NCBI GenBank assembly: GCA_002404835.1
Contig: DHKM01000035.1
Location: 102,981 to 166,980, forward strand
From: Caryophanales bacterium UBA4694
GTDB taxonomy: Bacteria > Bacillota_I > Bacilli_A > RFN20 > CAG-288
Reading direction: 5' to 3'
Length of the DNA stretch: 64,000 nucleotides
Part shown: in pieces, positions 26,157 to 35,615 of the stretch
How the letters are laid out: every line of letters begins with the position of its first letter
Numbering within the stretch: the first letter of the stretch is position 1
Notes under the pieces: generated by a model
Told to the model about the DNA's origin: nothing
The model's database searches: none
Seen by the model: only the letters and a program-made list of their open reading frames with translations
Made by a program: the position numbers and the translations under genes

Positions 26157-27113
26157 TCAACGATGTTTCTTTGGATCTAATGCGTCTGAGAATGTAGTTC
26201 CAAGGATGAAGAATGCAAAGATGATGACGGCAAGCAGCAATCCCGGTGCAAGGATTTCCCAAGGATAGAGAGAATAGTTGGTAATGCCAAGCTCTAGAAT
26301 GGCGCCTAATGAAATATCTCTGGTCTGAAGTCCTACCCCGAAATAAGACATGGCAACTTCGGAGGAAATCATTCCTGGGATGATCAAAGAGAATTCGGTA
26401 ATGATGACTCCGAGAAGATAAGGCAGATAGTTTTTGACCATGATTCTCATCGGAGGTGTCCCTAGCGTTTTGCTGGCGACATTGTATTCCCTATTGTCGA
26501 TGATCAGCACTTGGTTTCGTATCATGAGAGCCAACGACAGCCAACCTAACAATGTCAAAGATAGCACAAGCCTGGCTTCGACTGGAACGTCAGGAAGAGA
26601 GTAGGTAAAGATTACGGATAGAAGCATATAAATCAGAAGTGAGGGAATGTTTGAGACGAAGTTGTAGATTTCCACAAAAAGTCCATCGAGTTTTTTGAAA
26701 TACCCCCAACAAAGGCCTCCTAATGTCCCAATGAAAAGGACGATGAGAGATTCGATAATGGCAAGAAGCAATGATTTTCCAGCTCCTTTCCAAGTCAAGA
26801 ACCAAAGATCCCTTCCAATGATATCTGTACCAAAAAAATGCTTTGAAGAAGGCGCTAAGTTGATATTCGACATATTGATGGTGTAAGCATCCTCTGGAGC
26901 AAACAAAGGTATGATGATGATTCCCAGGATTAATAAAGTCAAGACGGATAGGGCTATGATTGTAGCAGGTCTTTTGATGAAAATCCTAAAGACGCTTTTC
27001 CAATAAGAATAGGGTTCCGAGGCAAGCATTTCGGATTCTTCGTTTTTGATGTCGACGTGGACAAACAGGTCGTCCAGTCCATCATTTTTCTTGATTGATA
27101 TGGATTGATTCAT
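26157..27113 (-). CDS. oppC: Oligopeptide ABC transporter permease OppC
   Basis: This 318-residue inner-membrane subunit has an N-terminal cytoplasmic tail, a first helix at about 55-80, and a BPD_transp_1 core of five helices. The DIIGRDLW motif and a TLGTPPMRIMVKNYLP coupling segment (EAA loop) are typical of OppC. It forms the peptide channel with OppB. I chose the ATG at 27113 with AAGGAGG upstream; a longer frame to 27158 overlaps oppB. It lies 13 bp after oppB. Confidence 0.95.
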   Translation of the reverse strand: MNQSISIKKNDGLDDLFVHVDIKNEESEMLASEPYSYWKSVFRIFIKRPATIIALSVLTLLILGIIIIPLFAPEDAYTINMSNINLAPSSKHFFGTDIIGRDLWFLTWKGAGKSLLLAIIESLIVLFIGTLGGLCWGYFKKLDGLFVEIYNFVSNIPSLLIYMLLSVIFTYSLPDVPVEARLVLSLTLLGWLSLALMIRNQVLIIDNREYNVASKTLGTPPMRIMVKNYLPYLLGVIITEFSLIIPGMISSEVAMSYFGVGLQTRDISLGAILELGITNYSLYPWEILAPGLLLAVIIFAFFILGTTFSDALDPKKHR

Positions 27114-27126
27114 GGATGACCTCCTT

Positions 27127-28314
27127 TTATTTTGATGTGAGTCTGATTCTTGGATCATAGAGAGCGGTGATTATGTCGCCAAGAAGGAATGCTAACATGG
27201 AAAGGGCAGCGTATAACACGGTGAGTCCTTGAATGACAGGGATATCCGGTGTTCCCTGAAGGGCGGTGACTAGTTCTCTACCGGTTCCCGGAATGACCCA
27301 AATATCTTCTACGAAATATGAACCTACCATAGCTGTAAGGATTGTTATCGGTATATTTCGAATTAATGGCACGGATGCATTTCTGAGGACGTGGGTGTAC
27401 ATGATTCTATTTTCGCTTAATCCCTTAGATCTTGCGAATTTGACATAATCGGAATTCAGCTCATCTACCATGAACCTTCTGACCCAAATGACAAGACCGG
27501 GAATAGACAAGAAGAAAATAACGAATACAGGTATGAAAAGGGTTTGGAAATGTCTTTCACTATCATATTGATAGCCAAAACCGGCGAATCCGAAGATGCC
27601 GTTCTTGTCTCCTGTCCAACTCTTCATGAACAAATAGAAGACAAGAGCCGGGATGGCGTAGTTCAAAACGATGAATGCGTTGCCGACTTTATCCCAGAAA
27701 CCACCTGGTTTTTTTGCCATGCTAACGCCAAGTGGGAAGCCTACTAGATAGGTCAACAAGACGGAAATCAATGAGATTTCCATGGATATTCCCATCTCGC
27801 TTGCCACGATATCAGTAATGAATTTGTGCTTTTTGACGCTTCTTCCCAAATAGATGAATCCTTCCCAGCTTGCTTTTACCACTGTATAGGAACTATCGAA
27901 CTGGTATGGGATTTTCTTATAAATCGGAAGAATATAATAAATATATTGACCGATGTTCTCCCAAACGGAGATTTCATTGCCGTTGATATCCCTAAGACCA
28001 TAAAGGAAAAGCTGTTTGTTCTTGTAGTTTTCTGCCAGGACTTTGCCTTTTGCCAATAGCTTGTTGTATGTCTGAAGGTCATAGAATTTTTCTTCTGGGA
28101 GAAGTCTGATCAATATGGCAACGAAAGCAACAAGAACCATCAAAGTCAGAAAGGATGTCAGGATTCTTCTTAAAATATAGATTAAGGTCCTATTTGTCAG
28201 GACTTTTTTTGCTTTGGACAGGAATTTCAATGTTTTTGTTTTCCATGCCGGATCCTCCTTTATGAGAGGATTGAGTATTTCGCACTCTTCTACGTGGATG
28301 ATTTTCTGCTCCAT
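27127..28314 (-). CDS. oppB: Oligopeptide ABC transporter permease OppB
   Basis: This 395-residue membrane protein has the N-terminal helix ILRRILTSFLTLMVLVAFVAIL and a large extracytoplasmic loop of about 110 residues, then the transport core with the coupling segment ARSKGLSENRIMYTHVLRNA. OppB pairs with OppC to form the channel. The extended loop and 395-residue length exceed the usual 310 residues and are like those of Mollicute and related OppB proteins. AAAGGA precedes the start. A hairpin between this gene and oppA may adjust relative expression. Confidence 0.95.
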   Translation of the reverse strand: MEQKIIHVEECEILNPLIKEDPAWKTKTLKFLSKAKKVLTNRTLIYILRRILTSFLTLMVLVAFVAILIRLLPEEKFYDLQTYNKLLAKGKVLAENYKNKQLFLYGLRDINGNEISVWENIGQYIYYILPIYKKIPYQFDSSYTVVKASWEGFIYLGRSVKKHKFITDIVASEMGISMEISLISVLLTYLVGFPLGVSMAKKPGGFWDKVGNAFIVLNYAIPALVFYLFMKSWTGDKNGIFGFAGFGYQYDSERHFQTLFIPVFVIFFLSIPGLVIWVRRFMVDELNSDYVKFARSKGLSENRIMYTHVLRNASVPLIRNIPITILTAMVGSYFVEDIWVIPGTGRELVTALQGTPDIPVIQGLTVLYAALSMLAFLLGDIITALYDPRIRLTSK

Positions 28315-28339
28315 GTGTTTTCCTTTCTCTCATTAACCG

Positions 28340-28369
28340 AAAAGATGATGAGTACCCCCATCATCTTTT
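28340..28369 (-). terminator. Hairpin between oppA and oppB
   Basis: AAAAGATGATG and CATCATCTTTT form a perfect 11-bp stem with an eight-base loop, right after the oppA stop. It may be a leaky terminator or an RNA-stabilising hairpin that keeps oppA transcripts more abundant than oppBCDF. Confidence 0.75.
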
Positions 28370-28381
28370 CTTTCGATGAGA

Positions 28382-30562
28382 TTATTTGTGTGTCTTATAA
28401 TCTTTTTCGATGGCTTCTCTCTGTGCTCTGGTAATGGCGGCAGAAGAAACTACAGTATTGACAAACTTGTCCGAATTGTTTCCGTAGTTTGCCTGAGATC
28501 CTTGATGTGGAATTACTTTACCGACTACATTGTAGATTCCGCTTCTTGTATACCACGGAAGAACGATTGCATCTTCGTAGATAAGGTCGTATTCAGCTTT
28601 GGCGAAAGCACTAAGACGTTCAGAATAATTTTCTTTGGTGTTGAATTTGATGGCTTCATTATAAAGGTTGGTGTAATTTCCCAAAAGCTTATCCGAAAGT
28701 TCCTTTTCGGATTTGTCTCCTGTAAATCCGAGGTAACTTAGATTATCGCCGATGTCGATGCAGTTTCCTTCGCTATCGAATGTTTCACCGACTAAGGTAT
28801 GTAGGAAGGACTTAGGATCGCCATAATCGGCACCCCATCCCATCTGCATGGAGAAGTCGTAATTGTTGTCCTTGTTTCCCCATTTGGAATCCTGGTCATT
28901 GCTGGTCGGAGTAGAGACATTCATGACAATCCAGCCGTCGCTGTTATTTTCAATGGACTTGAACATAGCCTGCTGATAACCGAATTCTGTCGGATCCATG
29001 GCTCCTATGACATCGATGTAGATATGTTCTGCTGTGACTCCTTCTTGAGCAAGAGCTTCTTTGGCTTTATGGAAGTATTCTTTTGCTTTTTCGGCATTGT
29101 AGATTGGATCTTCAGAACTTCCGGATTCTGATATATCCGTTCCGATGAGCTTGACATCTGTCGTTCCCTGCTGTTTATTGAATTCATCTTCTACATAAGA
29201 GGTGTAGTCTTTGCCGTTTTTATCCTGTGCGAGACCTTTTACCGTATAGGTTCTGTTGAGCCTTTGGACAGGATCGCCCTGGTTATAATATTTGAGGTAT
29301 TCCATGACATTGAGTCCATAGAGGAATCCTTTTCTGAAATCGGTATTGAGGATGGCTTTCTGTGTATCTTCTTTTTCGGATGAGGTTTTCTTGTGGGCAA
29401 CGTTGTCATATTCATAGTTCGTTCGGATGTAGTTGAAATAGGCGATAAAGCAGAATTGGTCAGTGGATGCTACCGGTGAACAATTCGGATCGACCGGATT
29501 ATTCGTTGATCCGCTTCCATCTGTTCCGGTGACGTATTTGGTATATCCTTCCGTATCTGTGGATTGTACATTGAAGGAATCTATCGTTCCGTTTTCATAA
29601 AGTTTTCTAGCTTGATCAATGGAAGCACTTTTACCTATAAAAGCAAGATTGACATTATCGACGTAGACATGCTCCACATCATAATAATATGGGTTTTTCG
29701 TAAATACGGATTTTGAGGATGCAACATGGTTTGTCAGTCTAAAGGCACCATTGACAAGAATGTCGTTTTGAGTCTCGCCGAAAGCGGATCCTTTTTCGTC
29801 AAGCCAAGAACGGCTTACTGGATAATAAACGGAATAAGTTAGGCAGGTGAGGAAATATGGTGTAGGTTCAACCAAAGTGTATTCAATTGTGTAATCGTCG
29901 ACTGCCTTGATTCCTACTTCCGAGAAATCCATTACCTTTACAGTCGGGTCCTTCAAGTAAGCTGCTTTGGAAGAATAGTAATCCTGTGCGTTCTTGATGA
30001 CTCCACAGGGAAGATAGGCAAATTCGGAAGAATTGATCGGATCTAGAACATATTCAAGTCCGCAGACAAAGTCATCTGCCTTTACTTCACCGTATACTTT
30101 TCCATCTTCGTTGTTGATCCACTTGACCCCTTCTTTCAGTTGGAATGTCCAGGTTTCGCTGCCATCGGCATTTTCGGTGACTTTATAACCGAGAGCAAGT
30201 CCACCATATGTGCTTCCGTACTGGTTGTTACTGATGAGTCCATCAACCATATTGACAAAATGCAAAGCGTTGTACTGCCAAGGAGTGGATAGATAGTTAT
30301 AACTGTCCGGTTCGGTTTGGAAGATACTGTTGTAGGTGTTTTTGGTCGAGAAGGTTTGTCCGGCAACCGTGTAGTTTCCGCTTTCATCGATTTGGGGATT
30401 TGCAGCTTGATTTTCCAAGGAAGTGTATCCTTCTTTCAATGTTCCGTACCAGTTAGGGGTATCCGGTTTTGCAGAATTGCTTGCCGTTGTCTTTTTACAT
30501 GCTCCAAGTAAGGATAGTAAGGAAACGATAGTCAGTGTCTTTAAAAGTCTTTTCTGTTTCAT
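28382..30562 (-). CDS. oppA: Oligopeptide-binding lipoprotein OppA
   Basis: This 726-residue SBP_bac_5 lipoprotein captures extracellular peptides for the OppBCDF importer. The signal peptide ends in lipobox SLLGAC. Core features are YNALHFVNMVDGLIS, GSETWTFQLKEGVKWIN and VNGAFRLTNHVASSKSVF near residues 85-310. I chose the ATG at 30562, with GGAGG ten bases upstream, over the earlier start at 30613. It is the first gene of the opp operon, longer than Escherichia coli OppA (about 540) but like those of Erysipelotrichia and Mollicutes. Cre-like sites precede it. Confidence 0.95.
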   Translation of the reverse strand: MKQKRLLKTLTIVSLLSLLGACKKTTASNSAKPDTPNWYGTLKEGYTSLENQAANPQIDESGNYTVAGQTFSTKNTYNSIFQTEPDSYNYLSTPWQYNALHFVNMVDGLISNNQYGSTYGGLALGYKVTENADGSETWTFQLKEGVKWINNEDGKVYGEVKADDFVCGLEYVLDPINSSEFAYLPCGVIKNAQDYYSSKAAYLKDPTVKVMDFSEVGIKAVDDYTIEYTLVEPTPYFLTCLTYSVYYPVSRSWLDEKGSAFGETQNDILVNGAFRLTNHVASSKSVFTKNPYYYDVEHVYVDNVNLAFIGKSASIDQARKLYENGTIDSFNVQSTDTEGYTKYVTGTDGSGSTNNPVDPNCSPVASTDQFCFIAYFNYIRTNYEYDNVAHKKTSSEKEDTQKAILNTDFRKGFLYGLNVMEYLKYYNQGDPVQRLNRTYTVKGLAQDKNGKDYTSYVEDEFNKQQGTTDVKLIGTDISESGSSEDPIYNAEKAKEYFHKAKEALAQEGVTAEHIYIDVIGAMDPTEFGYQQAMFKSIENNSDGWIVMNVSTPTSNDQDSKWGNKDNNYDFSMQMGWGADYGDPKSFLHTLVGETFDSEGNCIDIGDNLSYLGFTGDKSEKELSDKLLGNYTNLYNEAIKFNTKENYSERLSAFAKAEYDLIYEDAIVLPWYTRSGIYNVVGKVIPHQGSQANYGNNSDKFVNTVVSSAAITRAQREAIEKDYKTHK

Positions 30563-30618
30563 AATAATAAGTCCTCCGTTTGATTTGGGACAACATGATA
30601 AGAAAAGAGTCATTTAAG

Positions 30619-30672
30619 TAGCAAGAGACTTTATGTGAAAAGAGCTTTCATAGATATGCGTAAGCGGTTCCA
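30619..30672 (-). promoter_or_regulatory. oppA promoter with two cre-like sites
   Basis: On the minus strand TTGCTA (-35, 30619-30624) and TATCAT lie 18 bp apart. Just upstream are TGAAAAGAGCTTTCA (30636-30650, a near-perfect inverted repeat) and CGTAAGCGGTTCCA (30659-30672, 12 of 14 cre positions). This suggests CcpA control, with sites upstream of the -35 box. Confidence 0.5.
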
Positions 30673-30729
30673 CAAAAAGAAAAACAAAAAAATGATCAGA
30701 TATTGATATTTCAAAATTTTATTTAAAAA

Positions 30730-30770
30730 CCAATTTTAAAATAAAAAATAAATAAGACTCCAATTTTGAA
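30730..30770 (+). repeat. Direct repeat before the response regulator gene
   Basis: CCAATTTTAAA (30730-30740) and CCAATTTTGAA (30760-30770) are 30 bp apart, three helical turns, directly before a TATAAT at 30773-30778. They could be binding sites for the adjacent OmpR-family regulator. Low complexity makes chance possible. Confidence 0.4.
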
Positions 30771-30927
30771 GCTATAATAAATACGATTTTTGATTTTCTT
30801 TTTTAATTAAAAAATAAATCAAAAAAGAACTTATGTATGCCCTTTCAAATGAAAGTGTGTGTTTTTCCTGTTTGCTTTTTAGTTTGAATTAAGGTTGGGA
30901 TGATAAATGGAATTTAGGAGGAAAAGT

Positions 30928-31605
30928 ATGAAAGTTTTGCTTGTGGATGATGAAAAAAGTTTTGTATTGGCTTTGAAGGAAATTCTAGAACGGAATTTTT
31001 ATACAGTAGATTATGCAAACGACGGTATAGAGGCATTAGAATATTTGGACATGAATTCTTATGACTGCATTCTCTTGGATGTTATGATGCCTAGACTAGA
31101 TGGCTATTCTGTGATTCGGACGATTCGTCAGAAAAACGATAATACGCCGGTTATTTTTCTTTCTGCAAAAGGAGATGTCGAGGACCGAATCAAAGGCTTC
31201 TCCCTTGGTGGAGATGATTATCTGCCAAAACCCTTTTCCTCCGAAGAACTTCTTCTTAGGCTACGAGCGATTTTACGAAGAAAAGATGGTATCAGAAAAG
31301 AAAGTCTATCTTTTGAAGGGCTGATTCTCGATGAAAAGGATTTTACTCTGAAGTATGAAGGACAAAGTGTTCCTTTATCTAGCAAAGAATATCAGCTTAT
31401 GGAATCTTTATTAAGAAAACCTGATCATGTCCACTCTGGGGAAAGTCTAATGAAGGAAGCATGGAGTATTTTGGATGACTCGGACATTTCCACTCTATGG
31501 GTTTTTATTTCGAATTTGAGAAAAAAACTAAAATTCCTGAATTGTCCCATCGCTATCAAATCTGAACGCGGATTGGGATATAGATTGGAGAAAATCGATG
31601 TTTAA
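30928..31605 (+). CDS. OmpR/PhoB-family response regulator
   Basis: This 225-residue regulator has a receiver domain (VDDEKS acidic pocket, phosphoryl site Asp in CILLDVMMP, Thr/Ser in LSAK and Lys in LPKPF) and a C-terminal winged helix with SSKEYQLMESLL and GYRLEKI. It is phosphorylated by the kinase that follows and binds DNA as a dimer. The ATG at 30928 has AGGAGG upstream; an earlier ATG at 30907 does not. It overlaps the kinase by 8 bp. The likely target is the carbohydrate-binding lipoprotein at 32.8 kb, which has a TTAAG direct repeat upstream. Confidence 0.94.
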   Translation: MKVLLVDDEKSFVLALKEILERNFYTVDYANDGIEALEYLDMNSYDCILLDVMMPRLDGYSVIRTIRQKNDNTPVIFLSAKGDVEDRIKGFSLGGDDYLPKPFSSEELLLRLRAILRRKDGIRKESLSFEGLILDEKDFTLKYEGQSVPLSSKEYQLMESLLRKPDHVHSGESLMKEAWSILDDSDISTLWVFISNLRKKLKFLNCPIAIKSERGLGYRLEKIDV

Positions 31606-32779
31606 AAAGATGCGGAGGAAGTTTTCCTTGCTTGTAACTGTGGTGACTTTTTCTGTTCTGTTTCTTATTGTAGCGGTACTAAATATTTTCACCTTCGCCA
31701 TAACAGAAAATCGTCTCTGCAAAAATGCAAAGGAAATATTCCAAGTGGAACAAAATCAGCAGAGGCCACCGTTTAATAGGCCCGCTTTTTCTACAAGGTT
31801 CTTTTTTGTCGAAGAAGCGGATGGCACATACACCTTTTCGGGAAATGATGTCCATTATTATTCAGAAGAAGATAAAAAAGAAGTTCCCGAGAAGATTTTT
31901 GCCTCAAAAAACGATTATGGTTTTGTTCGTTTCCTTTTTTACTATAAGCAAGGAAGTAAAGCAATTGTGATAGATGGCAGAAGTGATTATGAGTCTTTAC
32001 GTTCCACTTTATGGATTTCATGTTTGATTTCATTATCCGCTTTTGCCTTGATTTCCTTGTCTTCGATCTTTCTTTCCAAAATTGTAGTGAAGCCTTATGA
32101 AAAAATGTATCATTCCCAAAGAAGGTTTCTTACCGATGCCTCGCATGAACTGAAGACTCCTATTAGCATTCTTTCAGCGAATTTAGAAATCATGGAAAAG
32201 GAATACGGGAAAAAGGATAAATGGCTTTCTTCTTCTCTGGTTCAAATTAAAAGAATGAAGAATCTTGTTCAAGAACTTGTTACGCTGAATAAAGTAGAAG
32301 AGATGGGAAAGGGATTATCGAAAGAATGTTTTGATATTGGCACTGCCCTTGTCGAGGCTTGTGGATTCTATGCTTCTATTGCCATGAAGAAAAATGTTAA
32401 AGTAGAGACAAGCATTCCGGAACACCTGACATTTGTCGGCGATGAAAGTATGATTCTAAAACTTTTTGGAATCCTTCTTGACAATGCCTTCAAATATGTC
32501 AGTGAGAATGGTTTCGTATTTGTGTCTATGAAGGAAGAAAAAAAGAAAATCATCCTCCTGTTCCAGAACAGTTCTGAGAGTCTTGATGAAGACAAAATAC
32601 GTCACTGTTTCGAAAGGTTCTATACGATGGATGAGTCTCACTCCCATCAAAGCAGTGGATTTGGAATCGGACTCGCCATTGCCAAAGCAATGGTTGAATA
32701 GATGAATTCTAGTATTGAAGCAAGAATCAATCAAAAGAAAAAAGCGGTCGAATTTGAAATTGTTTTGAAAAATTCTTGA
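31598..32779 (+). pseudogene. Sensor histidine kinase, truncated by in-frame TAG
   Basis: The reading frame to the TAG at 32699 gives 367 residues: two membrane helices (about 12-32 and 137-157) around a short sensor, HisKA with SHELKTPIS, N-box LDNAFKY, F-box CFERFYTMDES and G2 GFGIGLAIAK. The usual G1 box DxGxG is replaced by QNSSES. Directly after the TAG the same frame continues 25 codons (MNSSIEARINQ to EIVLKNS) to a TGA. This is the normal last strand pair of the HATPase fold, so the TAG appears to be a nonsense mutation near the C terminus. The kinase may keep some activity because only the last strands are lost. Confidence 0.82.
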
Positions 32780-32780
32780 T

Positions 32781-32812
32781 TTAAGGTTTAATTAAGTTTC
32801 GTTTTCTATGAT
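32781..32812 (+). promoter_or_regulatory. TTAAG direct repeat and -10 box before the Cthe_2159-like gene
   Basis: TTAAG occurs at 32781-32785 and again at 32792-32796, 11 bp apart, the spacing expected for tandem OmpR-family binding. A TATGAT hexamer follows at 32807-32812. It suggests direct control by the adjacent response regulator. Confidence 0.5.
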
Positions 32813-32839
32813 GTTACCATTAATAGGAGGAAACTTATT

Positions 32840-34732
32840 ATGAAATCAAGAAAAAATAAGCTTATTCTTTTGCTTTCCATCTTTGCACTTTCCGGTTGTA
32901 CGGGTGGAGGGGAAAATGGAGGAATAGCAAAATCGAATTCCAACTCGTTATCCGTAAGTAATCCTTCTTCCAATACTGATGTAGGCGAAGATGCTTTTCA
33001 CCGTAATGAAGTTGACACATTTGTCGAGGAAAATCGAATCGATATTGAAACGGATTTTGAATCACAATCGGCAGAAAGCAATATCGATGGAAATCCGATA
33101 GATGTTTCTACTATCCAAGAAGGAGAAATCTATTCCATTGTCGATGGTGGTACTTATGTTCTTTTCGGAACTAACAGCAATGCTAGAATTGTTGTTAATA
33201 CAACCCAGGATGTCATATTGAAACTGAATGGAGTCAATTTAACATCTATGATGGATTCTCCTTTGGAAGTGAAAAATGCCTCTTCTTTCAAACTTGTGGC
33301 TCTTCCAAAGACGAAAAATACATTTGAAGATAGCACCAATAACACACTCGAAAGTACAATTCTTGTTAAAAAAGTGAAATTGGAAATTGAAGGCGAAGGT
33401 TTTCTTTATGTTCAAGGAAAAGGTCTAAATGATGATACGATAGATTCAGGTGTCGCAATACAGGCGGCAAAAGGAATTAGTGTAAAAAATACTCATATTG
33501 TCGTTTCTTCTTCGACGTCACATGCTTTGAACTCCAAAGCTGGATTTGTATTTGAGCACGCGAGTATGAAACTGGATTCAGAGAAAGATGCCATCCATTC
33601 TAAGGAAGGTGGTGTCGAAATGATTTCTTCCGTTCTTGATTCAGACACCTATGGGGATTCCGTTGACGCTTTTGGCAACGTGAAAATCCAGAATTCGAAG
33701 ACTCATGTTCTTACACATGGGGAGTATATAAAATATGATAAGAGCCTGGATACGGATGGAAGTCTATATGAGGATTCAAAATATATTCTCGAAAACGGGT
33801 CCTATCGCAAGATTTCAAGCGACGATATGAATCGTTACAATACAAGGTATTATCTTTCACAAAAGTGTAAAGGATTTAAAACGGAATCCTCGTTGATACT
33901 TGAAGAAAATGATTCTTATTTTGTTACCGATGATGATTGTTTAGCAAGTGATACCAGAATCGATGTTCTGACTGGCGATTATTCATTCTATACATTGGAT
34001 CAGGCTATAAATTGTGATCAATTGCTTAATGTTGTAAACGAAAATGAAGAAGGTCCCTCTATCCATATCTATCATTCTTATGAGGGAATTCAAGGAGGAA
34101 ATATTGCCTTTTATTCCGGAGATGTGACGATTTCAAGCACAGATGATGGTATTAATGCAACTAGCGACACCTTAGCAGACGTAACAATGGGTTTTTATGG
34201 GGCAAATGTCTATGTTGATGCTTCGGGAGATGGTATAGATTCCAATGGGACGATTACCATGACAAGTGGAAAACTATTTGTTTTTGGGCCGACATCCGGG
34301 AATAATAGTGCTCTGGATTTCGACAATGCTTTTACCTATGTTGGTGGAGAAATCTTTGCCCTTTCACAGCAAGGTATGATTCAGATTCCGAGTTATGATA
34401 AAGTGAATGTGGCAAGTCTGAATTTGGATTCTTATTCCTCTGGTGATATTTTATCGTTTGTTGTTGACGGATATGAGTTCTCTACGATTCTTGTTAAAGA
34501 CTATTCAAGGCTTGATGTGATTTTGGGAAGTGAGAAACTGATTTCCAATAAAACTCTTTCCATTCAAAAAAAGACAAGTCTCTCTCAGGATTACATCAAT
34601 GGGTTCTATGTAGGAGAGTCCACTGCTTCTGGTGATTCTATAAACGAAGTGACTATCAGTTCTGGTCTTACTTCTTTAAATGCTGGTTTTGGTGAAAATC
34701 CATTCCGGCCAGGTAGACCTGGACGTCCATAA
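32840..34732 (+). CDS. Carbohydrate-binding Cthe_2159-like lipoprotein
   Basis: This 630-residue lipoprotein (lipobox ALSGC) has a Gly/Ser/Asn linker and a beta-helix-type domain from about 75. It contains the Cthe_2159 hallmark blocks: LKLNGVNLTSMMDSPLEVKN, DDTIDSGVAIQ, KDAIHSKEGG, DDGINATSD and GDGIDSNGT. The founding Clostridium thermocellum protein binds cellulose-like and pectin-like polysaccharides in a Ca-dependent manner. The C terminus is a short FRPGRPGRP tail. Its Asp-Gly repeats would bind Ca. AGGAGG precedes the start, and the two-component genes lie directly upstream. Confidence 0.88.
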   Translation: MKSRKNKLILLLSIFALSGCTGGGENGGIAKSNSNSLSVSNPSSNTDVGEDAFHRNEVDTFVEENRIDIETDFESQSAESNIDGNPIDVSTIQEGEIYSIVDGGTYVLFGTNSNARIVVNTTQDVILKLNGVNLTSMMDSPLEVKNASSFKLVALPKTKNTFEDSTNNTLESTILVKKVKLEIEGEGFLYVQGKGLNDDTIDSGVAIQAAKGISVKNTHIVVSSSTSHALNSKAGFVFEHASMKLDSEKDAIHSKEGGVEMISSVLDSDTYGDSVDAFGNVKIQNSKTHVLTHGEYIKYDKSLDTDGSLYEDSKYILENGSYRKISSDDMNRYNTRYYLSQKCKGFKTESSLILEENDSYFVTDDDCLASDTRIDVLTGDYSFYTLDQAINCDQLLNVVNENEEGPSIHIYHSYEGIQGGNIAFYSGDVTISSTDDGINATSDTLADVTMGFYGANVYVDASGDGIDSNGTITMTSGKLFVFGPTSGNNSALDFDNAFTYVGGEIFALSQQGMIQIPSYDKVNVASLNLDSYSSGDILSFVVDGYEFSTILVKDYSRLDVILGSEKLISNKTLSIQKKTSLSQDYINGFYVGESTASGDSINEVTISSGLTSLNAGFGENPFRPGRPGRP

Positions 34733-34779
34733 AAAACATCTTCTGAATGCAGTATTTTACTACGTTCAGAAGATGTTTT
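34733..34779. terminator. Bidirectional terminator
   Basis: AAAACATCTTCTGAA and TTCAGAAGATGTTTT make a perfect 15-bp stem with a 17-base loop. It ends both the lipoprotein gene (plus) and the SDR gene (minus). Confidence 0.92.
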
Positions 34780-34782
34780 GAT

Positions 34783-35568
34783 TTAAATGCAGGTATAACC
34801 GCCGTCGACGGCTAGAATCTGTCCTGTAACGTAGGATGATTCTTCGGCACCTAAGAAGCAGGCTGCGGAGTTGAGTTCGCCTTCTTTTCCGTATCTTTGC
34901 ATCGGAACAGAAGCATGGGCAAAGTTCTGGAAGTATTCGCTGTTCAATGTTTCGGTTGTCAATTCAGTATAGAAATAGCCTGGGCAGATTGCGTTGACCG
35001 TAATTTTGCTTGTGGCAAGTTCGGCAGCCAAAGCTCTGGTGAAGTTGACGACTGCGCCTTTTGAAGTATGATAGGCAATGGTTGGGATTGCGGTATTTCC
35101 AACAAGACCATAGATGGAGGCAATGTTGATGATTCTTCCATAACCCTGTTTTCCGTTTTCAATGTTTTCCTTCATGAATCCGCCGAAGGCTTTGGAAACC
35201 TTGAATACGGAAGTAAGGTCAAGATTTAAAGTGAATTCCCAGTCTGATTCCTTATAATCCAAGGCTTTAGTTCCGGTTCCTTTTTCACCGCCAGCATCAT
35301 TGACAAGAACTTCAGCATGACCGAAATGTTCCTTTACGGTTTTGACGGCTGCTTCGATTGATTCATTGTCAGTGACATCACAACGAACCGGAAGAACATC
35401 GACACCATATACTTTCTTTAAGTTTTCGGCTGTCGCTTCGAGTCTTTCGATTCTTCTAGCAAGAAGAACAAGGTTTGCGTGCTGCTTTGCAAATCCTTCT
35501 GCCATCTGCTTTCCTAATCCGGAGCTGGCACCGGTAATTACGACGACTTTTCCTGTGTAATCAAACAT
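34783..35568 (-). CDS. SDR-family NAD(P)-dependent oxidoreductase
   Basis: This 261-residue classical short-chain dehydrogenase has the cofactor motif TGASSGLG, the NDAGG strand (usually NNAG), catalytic Ser in NIASIYG, and Tyr-Lys in AYHTSKGAV, with ICPGYFYTELT near the end. It resembles gluconate 5-dehydrogenase-type or similar sugar-acid dehydrogenases, but the substrate is not certain. GGGAGGTG precedes the ATG. It lies 47 bp after pgcA, without a terminator between, so it may be the third gene of a manA-pgcA-SDR transcription unit. Confidence 0.9.
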   Translation of the reverse strand: MFDYTGKVVVITGASSGLGKQMAEGFAKQHANLVLLARRIERLEATAENLKKVYGVDVLPVRCDVTDNESIEAAVKTVKEHFGHAEVLVNDAGGEKGTGTKALDYKESDWEFTLNLDLTSVFKVSKAFGGFMKENIENGKQGYGRIINIASIYGLVGNTAIPTIAYHTSKGAVVNFTRALAAELATSKITVNAICPGYFYTELTTETLNSEYFQNFAHASVPMQRYGKEGELNSAACFLGAEESSYVTGQILAVDGGYTCI

Positions 35569-35615
35569 TATTTACACCTCCCTTTCTTTTATTATTTTAG
35601 AATTATTGTTTTTTT

